NCBI GenBank assembly: GCA_903772945.1
Contig: CAICTM010001102.1
Location: 1 to 37,010 of the forward strand
Length of the DNA stretch: 37,010 bases
Source: Seminavis robusta
Taxonomy: Eukaryota > Bacillariophyta > Bacillariophyceae > Naviculales > Naviculaceae
Direction: 5' to 3'
Shown here piece after piece: positions 19,662-29,570 of the stretch. Below the pieces are notes generated by a model. The model saw only the letters and a program-made list of their open reading frames with translations, had not been told where the DNA came from and did no database searches. How positions within the stretch are numbered: the first letter of the stretch is position 1; the number at the start of each line of letters is the position of its first letter. Position numbers and translations under genes: made by a program.

Positions 19662-22057
19662 CTACTGCAGCTCCGCCACTTCCTGCTTGTCGGGGTGAGC
19701 ATCGAGGATGTGGGCTCCCATACAAGCCTGACCAGACTTGCTGCAGATCCAAAACTGCTTTCCAGAACTGTCTGGTTGCCATTTCTGACACTCTCTGCAC
19801 ACCCAAGTAGTGTAGCTGTCGCAGATGATGCACCGGCCTTGTGACCTATGGTTGGGCCTCTTCTTCTTGTAGCGCTTGGTTGGTGTTGGAGAAACATATT
19901 GCTTTTCGGCAGCAATGGAAAAGGGATCTTCGCCGCGAGGAACATCATTGCCACCACCAAACCTGTCAGCTGCTTTGGCTGCAGCCCTTGCAGTTCTCTT
20001 CCTCAGAGCACGGAGCTCATAAGTGTTATCGATCAACTCTTCTGCAAGATGGGCAAAGTACTCACCGGAATTGTCGTACCGGCTTGTTCCTTGGCATCCT
20101 CTTTGAAGAAGATAGGAGTCAACAGCACACATGCCAAAAAGCGACATGTTGACTCTTCGGTGCCACAGAGTGGTACGTAGCTTCCGCTCCAGCATAAGTC
20201 CTGCTTGTCGAAACCGGTTGTGTTGGTCAATACGTCCACAGGCCTTGTAGTAAATTTCACAGGCTTCAGGCTGTGCAACAGTGACTTCCACCATTGTCGC
20301 TGGAGCATTCGGTGTCTTGTCCACTTGCCTCCATCGCTTCCGAATACAAGGATGACCGGCAGCCAATGACGAACAGGTAGAGACAAAGTACCGACGATCG
20401 CGATCTACCCAAACATAAGCGAGATAAGAGGCATCGCCTTCTTTCGACAGAACACCGTGTCGGTCTCCCTTTCCACCATTGAGCTGCTTGGTGCCAAGAT
20501 AGCCCATGGGGAATTCCTTGGTAGCAGTCTTGATTGTTCCAATGAAGCGAAGACCAATAGCAAACAGCCTTTTGGCTGCTTGGACGGATGCAAAGTAAGA
20601 GTCAGCCACCACAATCCTGCTGCTGTTAGCCCATGGTTTGACCAAGTCATACAGGACGTTGCACCCGTGCAGGAACCTGTGCGGGATTGCAATGTTCCGG
20701 TGTGAGATATAGAATATAGAATAATAAAGAATAAGCAACAATGACAACTTCAACGTTCTTCCCATGAAAACCTGACTTACCCGTTTGAGTCTTCTTCAGC
20801 ACCGGTGACTTCCATCTGTTCTCGTTCCTTCTCAGAAGCCGCGATGGCTGCAGCTGACTTCACCAACTTGAGCTGTAGCATAATGCCTGACTGTCCACAA
20901 GCAGAGTTCTGAATCTCGCATCCATCATCAGGCTTCCGGTCAATGGCCACGTATTGTGGCAGTCCCATGTTGATCCAATGTCCACCCAATCCGTACCACC
21001 TGCTTATGGACTCATCAACAACAATAAGCTCCGATGGCGTCATGTACTTCTTTCGATGTTCGTTGAAGCGATCAACAAAATCTTGACATTTCGCCCAACG
21101 ATGTTCTTCGCTCGACACGTCGGCTGGTCGGATGTCAGGCTGGAAACTCCACTGGATGTGGCGAAGAAGAGTATCGAACCGGTCTCTTGACATTCCAGTT
21201 CGCCTGCCAATGGCAGGAGGAGGAACATACTTATTGCCGGTGACCTTCGCCCAAAGACTTGCACGGTCACCGAATTCGAATCGAGTAATCAGAATACAAA
21301 TGCCCATCCACTTGAGGATCTCGCCAATGGATGTAGCCGCCTGTCCTGCCTGTCGAAGTCTTGCATTGGTACTCTCCACCATTGACTTCAGTTGGTCTTT
21401 TGGGAAACAGGCCATGAAGAAGTCAAACGGCGTGTACTGCTTCTCAGCGTGGTCATCACAGCCAGGAGTGTACTGCCGACCAGAGTACTGATCAGTCATT
21501 CCCCAAAACTTGACTGGAACTGGACCATTCACATCCACATCAGTCACTCCTTCAAACCACTCGCGACCATGGTTGACACTGACTGGCTTTGGAGCAGTCG
21601 TGCTGTTGCTGGATGGACTTCTGGATGAATCCGGTGAAGATAATGGATTCTCATCCCCGCTGCTGGATTCGGCGTTGTTGGTGGTGGATGCTTCTGCGGC
21701 GGTGCCGCCATTGTTCCCTGTGGAAGCTGCCGTAGCAGTAAGCGGTGGTGGTAGTGGAGCGGTGGTGTCATTGTTGGTGTTCGAAACTTCCACGGTGGCC
21801 TCAGGATTCTTGTCTTTCAATGTCTGAAGCGGCAGCTTCTTGATCTTGCGCTCCTCCCCAACAATATACTCTGCTGTGATGAATGTGGTGGCTCTCTTCC
21901 CTCCTTCCTTGGTCTCCTTCGAGATAGACAATACCTTGCCCTTCAACCAAGTCTTGGTGATGAGAGATCCATAGATTCTTTTTGCATCTCGCGACACAGC
22001 AGCAGCATGAGCCCAGCAATGCCCGCCTACTACTCTACGAGGATCCGTCTCTGGCAT
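19662..22057 (-). CDS. piggyBac-type transposase (DDE_Tnp_1_7) with C-terminal zinc-binding domain, two exons
   Basis: Exon 1 runs 22057-20781 and exon 2 runs 20676-19662, with a 104-nt GT-AG intron (20780-20677; donor GTAAGT, acceptor CGCACAG). The join keeps frame and gives 763 residues from the first ATG. The frame is open further upstream to 22258 but without an ATG, so an upstream exon is possible. A low-complexity Ser/Thr/Asn linker spans about 90-160. The catalytic core holds D348 (IVVDESISRWYG), D451 (RIVVADSYFAS) and D576 (GRIDQHNRF), matching the three Asp of piggyBac transposases. The C-terminal cysteine-rich domain has C708, C711, C719, C722, C737, C744, H748 and H753, the zinc-binding end that recognises the transposon termini in this family. 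No frameshift or stop interrupts it. I could not find terminal inverted repeats or bordering TTAA on the 3' side. Confidence 0.9.
20677..20780 (-). other. spliceosomal intron of the piggyBac-type gene
   Basis: 104 nt with donor GTAAGT and acceptor CACAG. It lies between the first and second catalytic Asp and has a T-rich 3' half. Splicing restores one frame through the DDE core. Confidence 0.85.
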
Positions 22058-22354
22058 CTTGGCAACAACAGTGGAAGGAACCAGGGGAGATAGTGCGTCG
22101 ACAGCTGATGAAAAGCACCATCTTGATAGCTTTCTTTGGTATCGAAATCGAAAGGAAGAAACAATGAAGAATTTGGCCGCACGATTGCAACCTCCGATCT
22201 GGCCAAATCTGTATGTAAATATACGTTCATGAAGCCAATCAAACCCGGCCAGGATCACACATGACGTTAACTATACTATCGAGATTAGATCGCAACGGTT
22301 GGAATGAGTGGTCCGAATGGCAGCAGGCGCTATATGATATACATATCTGGTGAT

Positions 22355-22386
22355 GTTATGTAACAACAATGTCGTTATGTAACAAC
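22355..22386. repeat. 13-bp direct repeat with near-palindromic core
   Basis: GTTATGTAACAAC occurs twice, six bases apart. Its first ten bases (GTTATGTAAC) are almost their own reverse complement. It lies about 300 bp upstream of the transposase ATG and could be a binding site or a transposon-end remnant. Confidence 0.5.
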
Positions 22387-23180
22387 GTTAGGGGAGTAAA
22401 CACTAGATTTGTGAGCTCCGTGAACCCCTTTAGGGCTAAGGCTTTACATATTCACCAGACGTGGATAGAACCGGTACCGGTACTATACTACCGGTATTAT
22501 ACCGTAGGATGTTTCACTGGAGCCATCCTCATAACTGACCTCTTGCCTTATTTCTCTGCCAAGCGCTCCGGAAAGTCAAAAGCGCTCAGTTACATGTACC
22601 TGCTCCCTCCCCGCTTCTCCCATTTTACGCTCGTCTCCATGCCGAGTATAACCAAGACCGTTCCGACGACGGTACCAGTAAGTGCGGCTTCATCGCTTTG
22701 AAGCGCGAAGACAAGCCAACGAACCGCAAAACCATGCAGCAGAAGAGACTGTCAAAAGGACCAGGCTCTCTAGGTTTATCTACCGCTCAGATTCCGTATG
22801 GGTTTCGTCGGATGCATCCCCAGAGCCTGAGAGCATTGCCCCAAAAGCCTTTCCTCCGAGATATCTATTATTTGTCAGGCACCATTCTCCACATACATAT
22901 GCAATACGAGTATCCCAATGCCACAAAGTATCGAGCCAATCCTGCCGATTCGTCAATCTGCAAGATGTCTGCCTCAGGGGTACGGTGTCGAGCTTGATAG
23001 GCCACACCTACGACACCTGTTTGTGTGGTCCGAACGGTGGAAATTGAGTCGTTTGCCCAATGAGATCAAGATGCAGAGCACGATAAAGAACTAATGCTCG
23101 TCCCCGTGTGATCTGGTTGGAAGAGAAAGGGTGCGTGATCTCTACCGTACATGTACCGGTACGACAAGGCGACAGCCAAC

Positions 23181-23240
23181 GCGGTACGATACGGTACGAT
23201 ACGGTACGGTACGGTACCGGTACGGTACCGGTATACGGTA
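23181..23240. repeat. TACGG/TACCGG simple repeat tract
   Basis: About 60 bases made of 5-6-bp units GGTAC, GATAC and CGGTAC, such as GGTACGATACGGTACGATAC. The units are self-complementary in part, so the tract can fold on itself. Confidence 0.85.
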
Positions 23241-23528
23241 GGGTTCACTCCGCCGCCAATGAAACTCTACCGCTAGAATCAGCACTTCTACCACCGGTAT
23301 GGGCACCTCTGCTTTGCGCACTCATACCTTGACTTGTGTCGACTTTTCCCTAGAGTTTCGCATACCGGTATTTACCGGTATCATAGCTGATTGTAACCTC
23401 GTCGATGGCCCCATGTACCGGTACCAGTATTACCCAACAACGTCGATGCGATAACGGCGCTTGTTTCTCTAGAGGCTGGTACAACACGTGATCTGCCATA
23501 CGGTATGATTGAAAGCATATGATAATAT

Positions 23529-24389
23529 TCATTCATTGTGCTTTTGTGGGTTCTTTGGGTGTTTTGCGTAATACTGTTGTCGCGTCACTCGATGTACGAG
23601 GCACTCGTCCGGTCCAAAACTACGTTTTCCGAGTGGTTGAAATCCCACGGATTGATAGAATTTGTGCGCCGATGGATTGCCGACCATGGGATCGACAATA
23701 GCTGCTTGAACGGTGGTATCCCCAAAGACAAAACTTCCTTCCAATGCCTGCTTCATCGTTTGGGTACCATAGCCTCGACCCAAGTATTCTGGTTCTCCAA
23801 TCCAGATATCCAAAGCTCGTGTGTCTTCCAACGGTAGGTCCTCAGTGCTGCTGCCCCAGTAGTGCGACTCTTCTTGCAGCGGGTCAATGATTTGAACGAC
23901 CCCAATGGGTTTGTAGCTTCCATCTTGTACTGCTGCTACGGCAATGAGCTGCCGTCGCCAAGGCAGATCATTTCGCGACAGTTCGTGTTCCCAGTTCCAG
24001 TCATTAAAGTCTTCATCGCCCATTACGTTGGGGTCTTGCAAATATGGCTGCTCGTCCCATTTCTCAATCATTGCAAGATCCTCCAGTGTGGCATTTCGAA
24101 GAATGACAATCGGGTGATCATCGGAAACAGCACCAATACCAGTACTGGTCGTTGTAGAGTGGTGACGACAAAAAGGGACAAGTGTCAATTGACTTCTTCT
24201 TCTGATGGGATGATGAATCTGAAGAAAAGCTGCCGTTCCAGAGCACGAAGCAGCTACACTCCAAGAACCAAAAGCCAAACGCCACCACCGGGATCTTCTA
24301 GTGATCCTGCTGCTCCTGTATCCAGTCAAAAGGTGCTTGCAGTGCCTCATCTTTCTTTCGAGTTGTTTGTGATCGTTGGATCTTTCCAT
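23529..24389 (-). CDS. GNAT acetyltransferase, aminoglycoside 6'-N-acetyltransferase (AAC(6'))-like, with N-terminal leader
   Basis: Single exon, 286 residues, ATG at 24389; Met14 is an alternative start. The GNAT domain covers about 93-270. It begins IVILRNATLEDLAMIEKWDEQP and contains WNWEHEL (131-137), PIGVVQIIDPLQEESHYWG (161-179), DIWIGEPEYLGRGYGTQ (194-210, with the acetyl-CoA loop GRGYG at 204-208) and a late NPSAHKFYQSVGF segment (238-250). This pattern is the bacterial AAC(6')/RimJ-RimL-like group, so the gene is probably of bacterial origin. The first 90 residues are not part of the enzyme. They are basic, then hydrophobic (LAFGSWSVAASCSGTAAF). TAAFLQ at 52-57 loosely resembles the ASAFAP cleavage motif of diatom plastid proteins, so organelle targeting is possible. 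The substrate is unknown, and antibiotic resistance should not be assumed. Confidence 0.83.
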   Translation of the reverse strand: MERSNDHKQLERKMRHCKHLLTGYRSSRITRRSRWWRLAFGSWSVAASCSGTAAFLQIHHPIRRRSQLTLVPFCRHHSTTTSTGIGAVSDDHPIVILRNATLEDLAMIEKWDEQPYLQDPNVMGDEDFNDWNWEHELSRNDLPWRRQLIAVAAVQDGSYKPIGVVQIIDPLQEESHYWGSSTEDLPLEDTRALDIWIGEPEYLGRGYGTQTMKQALEGSFVFGDTTVQAAIVDPMVGNPSAHKFYQSVGFQPLGKRSFGPDECLVHRVTRQQYYAKHPKNPQKHNE

Positions 24390-24609
24390 CGCGGATTTGA
24401 CAATTGAAGGACGACGGTTTGGCTTTAACCCTATAGGTCTACCGTATTGTTACCGCAACCTCCACTCCCAGAATGAGCCAAAAGGTGTATACGGTATCCC
24501 GCCTTTCAGGATCTAGCTAGCTGTTGACAGCACAAGGTGACAAACTCATTGTTTCAATGAAGAACCTTTCTATACATACTAGCTAGCCTTTGTTTGTTGT
24601 ACCTGCACA

Positions 24610-26181
24610 TTAGAAACAACATTCCACCAAACTACAGTTGGCCCGAATCTCCATCAAGCCAATGTGCGCTCTCTCGCACAGCTTTTCGGGTACCGGACCA
24701 GATACATTTGTGCCAGTGACATCCAGAAAGGTCAAGCTGGACAGCTCACCCAACTCAGAGGGTATTTGGCCAGTCAAGTCTGCATTGTCATGAACATCAA
24801 TAGTGTTCAAAGCAGCGAGCTCTCCTAGTCTTGTGGGGATTGTTCCACTGCACAAATTGCCTGATACGACATATTCACGGAGGGGCTTGCAGTTGCCAAT
24901 GGCCTCTGTCTGTGCACCACAAAACAGATTCTCCTCAATATTGAGGATTACCAACTTGGTTAGAACATAGTAGAGAGGTGCATGGTAACCATGCAGAGCG
25001 TTCCCATCCGTCTTGATCACTCGCACCCCAAACGGTTTGAAGCCATTCCCCGAGATAATTTGACCTTCAAAGTTGTTGTTGGATACAATAAAGACCTCCA
25101 ATACTTCATTATTTCCTGCAGGGCCAGTTGGGACCACTCCATGGATTTCGTTGTCTCCAATATCAAATGTCTTCATTCTGGAAAGGAATCTGTTGACTAC
25201 TGGCAGTGTCCCTTGGAGATTGTTCGAGTTTAGGTTCAGGATCAGTAGAGTGTTGTTCTCATTGCAGACTGGATATTGGTCATAGTGGAGGATGGTTTCA
25301 TTGTGAGCCTGAGTAAACCAGTCACATTCATTCACATCGTAGCTGAGCCAGTGATCATTTTGGAACCAGTTGCGGCCATTTGTTATAAAGTAGAAGTATG
25401 CCAAGTCGTATCGTTGCAGCTGTCTTTCGGGGGTGTAGCTGTTTAGGTTGGGGTCATTCCACATCCAGGCATTGGCTCTGTATTCAGGTGTAGTTGTGTT
25501 CTCAAATGCGTTGAGAGTTGGACGAGACATACCATCTTGAAAGGGTGGATAAATGACCAGAGATGTGTGGTCACTATGAGCGGTTGGAAATTTTGCCTTG
25601 GATGCATCACCTTTACTACTTGAGTTGGCAGCGAGAGGCAGGTATAGAGCAAGAAAGATCCCCAAACCAGCTATTGAAATCAATGCCAGGCACAACAGCG
25701 GTAGCCTACTTTTGGTCCTGTTATTGCTTGGCATGACTCTTCCTTCGATTACTTCATCAACTGCGGCATGTTCCAATCGATCCTGATTGATTTCCTCGTT
25801 GTCGACAACAATGGCCCTGTCAATTACTGCCTCAGTCTCATTGCTGCTGGGAGAGTTATTGTCTGTCTCAGTATTATTATAAGGTTGAGGTTCATCCATA
25901 GAGGCGCCGATCCCCGCAACAGAATATGCCCCCGGCAATCCTCTCATGTTTGCATTGGGCAACAACGGCAATGGTTGAACATGGCGTAGTACTGAGTGTT
26001 CATCCAAGTCTTGAATCCTGTTGTTACAGGTATGGTCAACTGCATGAAAAGATTCCCTTGAAACTTGCTGCTTGGGTTCCTTCTCCTCTTCTTTTTCCTC
26101 ATCTTCGAGGCTCTTGGGATATTCGATACTAGTAGTACCGGTAGGACTCTCTCCGGCTGCAGTCGGCATAGCTTTCGACAT
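24610..26181 (-). CDS. leucine-rich-repeat transmembrane protein, copy 2
   Basis: Single exon, 523 residues, ATG at 26181. Same architecture as copy 1: charged cytosolic part (1-158), one membrane span (159-184, RLPLLCLALISIAGLGIFLALYLPL), LRR cap (ERQLQRYDLAYFYF, NECDWF), LRRs and the Cys-rich end CSLVECCF. By eye, the outer part from the cap to the C-terminus is close to 90% identical to copy 1, while the cytosolic part differs much more, with several indels. Substitutions cluster at the cap (WWYYISNGDNWYRND against YFYFITNGRNWFQND) and around the third LRR. It is convergent with copy 1. Homology includes a short 5' UTR (GAACAGAACCAACC-like) and 3' UTR, so genomic duplication is more likely than retroposition. 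Both copies appear intact. Confidence 0.88.
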   Translation of the reverse strand: MSKAMPTAAGESPTGTTSIEYPKSLEDEEKEEEKEPKQQVSRESFHAVDHTCNNRIQDLDEHSVLRHVQPLPLLPNANMRGLPGAYSVAGIGASMDEPQPYNNTETDNNSPSSNETEAVIDRAIVVDNEEINQDRLEHAAVDEVIEGRVMPSNNRTKSRLPLLCLALISIAGLGIFLALYLPLAANSSSKGDASKAKFPTAHSDHTSLVIYPPFQDGMSRPTLNAFENTTTPEYRANAWMWNDPNLNSYTPERQLQRYDLAYFYFITNGRNWFQNDHWLSYDVNECDWFTQAHNETILHYDQYPVCNENNTLLILNLNSNNLQGTLPVVNRFLSRMKTFDIGDNEIHGVVPTGPAGNNEVLEVFIVSNNNFEGQIISGNGFKPFGVRVIKTDGNALHGYHAPLYYVLTKLVILNIEENLFCGAQTEAIGNCKPLREYVVSGNLCSGTIPTRLGELAALNTIDVHDNADLTGQIPSELGELSSLTFLDVTGTNVSGPVPEKLCERAHIGLMEIRANCSLVECCF

Positions 26182-27229
26182 GGTTGGTTCTGTTTCAACT
26201 CGTTTGGGTGTTTTTGGATGTTTTAGAAAATAATGATGATGGCCGTGGACCGTGGACCTTTGGATTGAATGGTACCCAGTACCGTACAGTACCAGTTACC
26301 AGCACCGCTAGAATGGAATCAACAGTGAAGAGTGATTTAATTAATTATGCAAATGACTCTTGATCGTACAAGGTACCATGCATGTATTAAATAGAGTGTC
26401 GCAGTAGTAGTCTCATTTATTATTTTGTCGGGCAATTGTTGGAAGGCATCGTACCGGTACATGTACACGTATCGTCCGAAAATCCTTTTTATATATTTTT
26501 ATTTCATACTCAAGTAGACAGCAGACGCTTCCGTTTGACTCGACTCGTCACTCGACTCACTTATGTACAGTTCATCTGCTTTCCTAACCCTAATGAATTG
26601 TTTGTAGATTCGATTTGATTGACCATTCGATTGAATCATTCGAATATTTCTGGAGGCTGACCGGGCCCTTCTCGGATCTCGGTATATCGGCGGCGCGAGC
26701 GTCCCCGGCCGGCCAGAAGCCATTCGAGCTGGGATATGGGGCCCAGTGAGAGTACAAAAGCAAAACAATGTAAATAACAAATTCGACTCACCAGGAGCTT
26801 CATCTAACGAAGCTAAAAAAGTAAACTAACAAATAACGAAAGCAATGAGGTGAGAGGCTCATATGGAATTTGCATACAACCAGTGCAGGGATGGATCAAG
26901 CTTGTAGCCCTCCTCAACATCTATATGAGCGGGAAGTCAGTAGCTGCCTTGGTTGTATAGTAGTGCGCGTAAAACAATAAGGTGCTTCTGGTACTGTAGA
27001 AAATTGTATGGGCATCTAACTGCTGTTTTGGAAGGCCTCAAAAAGAGTGAATAAAGGATGCTGCTAGAACGTCGCAGCTGCAAGGCTTGGTGCCAAACGA
27101 TTGAGAGTTAAGCAGATGTATTCCTACTCCAGCTATCTGTAGCTGCTCAAGCGTGGGGTGAACTGTGTATTGCAAATGTCAATTGCAAAACGTTGTTTTT
27201 GTTGACTGTTGGCAGTCGTTATTTTACTG
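26182..27229. other. intergenic, no gene seen; small GC-rich island
   Basis: Upstream region of LRR copy 2, followed by unannotated DNA. A TTCGAT-type simple stretch (about 26608-26645) precedes a GC-rich patch at about 26655-26750 (CCGGCCGGCC, GGGCCC palindromes) that contrasts with its AT-rich surroundings. A CCTAACCCTAA word at 26582-26592 is telomere-like but only about 1.5 units long. Confidence 0.5.
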
Positions 27230-28879
27230 TGTACTGGGACTTTAAATAAATTTTTTCTAAATAAAAATCAAAAATGAATTCATTTTAATGTAAAAATATG
27301 AGTTTTTGACGTTTTTACCAAATATTTATATAGCTACATTGCACGACAACATTACGCGACTCTATTACAAAATTTATAGATAATTCTAACACCTAAGAAC
27401 ATAGCTCTAACACATCAGATCACAGCTCTGACCCACAAAAACAAAAAATAGTTCTAATCGCGAAAATGTAGCTCTATTGCGCGAAAAAAGTAACTCTAAC
27501 GCAATGATGTATAATTCTATCACCCAAAAATAAAGTTTGGCAGTAAATTGCATGGAATAATACAGACAAAGTTCCACGTATGACACGAAAATATGCATTT
27601 CAAACAACAAAAAGCTAACATAAATTGGAATAGTTCTGTCACGCGTCTCACCAGCACAGAAATCTTACACAGTTCTAATATGCTACAACAACAAATCTAA
27701 AACACGTGATAATGTAGTCAAAACACATAAAAGCCAAAATGTAGTAGACTCTTTAACGTACCAGACTAATTCAGAAACTCTGACAGCATGCGAAAATGTA
27801 GTTATATTACACTCCTTGACACCAAAGCCAAATTGCACGATGATATATACTTCCAAAGCTAAAACGACGCGAAAGTCTAGCTCTCTACTCGTGTAAACCA
27901 TAACAAAGATAAAGTATTTCAATGATAATAAAGCTACTAAAACACACGAGATAGTTCTCTCACGTGTGTACTAGAAAGAGACTCACTAGAATACAACAAC
28001 AAAGCTAAAATACTCATCAGAATGTACTAGTAAAAACTGACATGCGAAAGCGGCACTCTAATACTACACAAGGAAGCTACTCTAAAAACCAAAATGTACT
28101 CTGTCATGATATAGACACAACTAAAACGCGAGAAAAAGTATTTTTTCATGCATTAATACACAACATAAGAGAAAGTAGCTCTGCAAAGCGTGTGCGACAT
28201 TTAGAAAGAGAACTGAAATATTGCATAAAGACAATCTAAAATGCGCAAGAATATGAATTCTAACATGCAAGAAGAATGTAGCTGTAACACACGAAAATGT
28301 AAGACATAGCTCTAATGCCGAAAACAAGCAAAAATTCAGCTCTAACACACAAAAGTCTAGCCTAACACGAAAATTGTAATTCTATCATGCGACATTGAAG
28401 TTAGTTTGCATTACATAATACAGCAATCTTAAAATATGCAAGAATATAGACTCTTGCTTTGCACAAGTGTGATACGACAACAATGTATTTCACAAGACAA
28501 TAAAGCAAAAATACGCGCGAGAATATATTTCTCTTACGTGTATGCCAAAAAGAGATCTCGCTGACATAGAAGTTTTACTTAACAACAAAGTTGAAAAATG
28601 CGAGTATGTATTTCATAAAAAATAAGAGTCGAGCTGTAACAATCAAGAATCTAACTCAAACATCGAAATCTAACTCAAACACGCGGAGATATCTACTCAA
28701 ACACGCGAGAATCTAGTTCTTATACATAAGAATGTAGCTACCTGTAGTATGTGATAATGAGCTGCATGATATACGAATACAACTATATAACGCAAAATTT
28801 TAAAGATAACTTTGCAATTCCAATAGACATCAAAATTACATTCTATGATAAAGTTACGCTGTGTAGGCTCAATTAGCAA
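27230..28879. repeat. degenerate short-unit array, AT-rich, no genes
   Basis: Loose variants of one unit of about 20 bases (roughly TAGCTCTAACACGCGAAAAT) recur throughout. Examples are near 27405 (AGCTCTAACACATCA), 27450-27500 (GTTCTAATCGCGAAAATGTAG, then CTCTATTGCGCGAAA), 28260-28340 (ATTCTAACATGCAAGAA, GTAACACACGAAAATG, CAGCTCTAACACACAAA) and 28650-28720 (ACTCAAACACGCGAGAATC). Spacing is irregular, so this is an old decayed array rather than a fresh satellite. No long frame exists on either strand. Confidence 0.75.
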
Positions 28880-29160
28880 CATTACGCAGAAATTTTGCAC
28901 GAAATTTTACACGACATTACGCATTTTTCACGACATTTTTGCACGAAATTTTGCATGAATTTTGCAGGACCTATTTTGCACGACATTTTACGCGACATTT
29001 TACCGACATTTTTCCGCTTTTACCGACATTTTTTACCGACCTATTTTGACGACATTTTTACATCGACATTTTTACGCGACATTCTTACAGCACTTTTTTA
29101 CGCGACCTTTTTACGCGACATTTTTACACGACATTTTTACACAACTTCTTTTACATGACG
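28880..29160 (+). repeat. tandem minisatellite with units like CGACATTTTTACG
   Basis: A much more regular array of 12-16-base units: CACGACATTTTTGCACGAAA, CGCGACATTTTACCGACATT, TACGCGACATTTTTACACGA and similar. T-run length and the base after CGA vary from unit to unit. It directly continues the degenerate array on its left and appears to share the word ACGCGAC with it (for example near 27350). Confidence 0.9.
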
Positions 29161-29213
29161 TTTAAGAGAATACTCACAATATGTATTTCATTAATTTAAT
29201 TAGACAACTTTAG

Positions 29214-29253
29214 CCAGTGGGTATTGGGGTCCCCTTTGGGGTATACCACTTGG
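29214..29253. other. 40-base imperfect palindrome at the edge of the AT-rich core
   Basis: CCAGTGGGTAT (29214-29224) pairs with ATACCACTTGG (29243-29253) at 9 of 11 positions. The interior carries GGGGTCCCC, itself a palindrome. It is a GC-rich hairpin between the minisatellite and very AT-rich DNA. Confidence 0.55.
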
Positions 29254-29570
29254 CGACATGAATGATTTTAATAGATCATTAAATTGTTTTTGGTTTCTCA
29301 ATTAAAAATATTTATAAATTGAGCAAAATTAAAGAATGTATCATTTTTTATTTTAAATGTATTTTGAATATTTCTGAATAATATTAGTTTGTGAATATTT
29401 GATAGATATATATTCAGAAAATATATTTTAATATTACATAAATTAGTTGTATTGTATAATCTTTTATTTTATATATTTATATATTTGTTACTTTTACTAG
29501 TTTAATTAGTTTTATTGCCAATAATTACTGAATCATTGTTAAAAACAGATAACTTGCAGCTGTTTTCTGA
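29254..29570. other. very AT-rich segment (35 G+C in 240 bases at 29281-29520)
   Basis: A hand count of the four 60-base lines from 29281 to 29520 gives 10, 8, 8 and 9 G or C, about 15%. There is no unit repeat and no frame. In combination with the flanking arrays this is the lowest-GC locus of the window. Confidence 0.85.

Larger units (their letters stand above)
22058..23528. other. intergenic region upstream of the transposase gene, TACCGG-rich
   Basis: It holds a TTAA at 22265-22268, a 13-bp direct repeat GTTATGTAACAAC at 22355-22367 and 22374-22386, and dense GGTACC/TACCGG words (22470-22510, 23145-23240, 23360-23430). Two overlapping open frames at 22682-23047 have no recognisable content. 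Confidence 0.5.

Noticed and set aside
20457..21827. Plus-strand frames over the transposase
   Set aside because: These are shadows of the minus-strand piggyBac-type exons.
22682..23047. Overlapping open frames on both strands
   Set aside because: Three frames are open over the same bases and none has a motif; it is probably chance in GC-balanced DNA.
23862..24407. 181-codon plus-strand frame
   Set aside because: It is antisense to the GNAT gene, whose minus-strand frame carries the recognisable motifs.
26582..26592. Telomere-like CCTAACCCTAA
   Set aside because: Only about one and a half units; too short to call an interstitial telomere.
27230..29160. Possible CRISPR-like array
   Set aside because: Units are degenerate, spacing is irregular, there are no unique spacers of constant length and the setting is eukaryotic.
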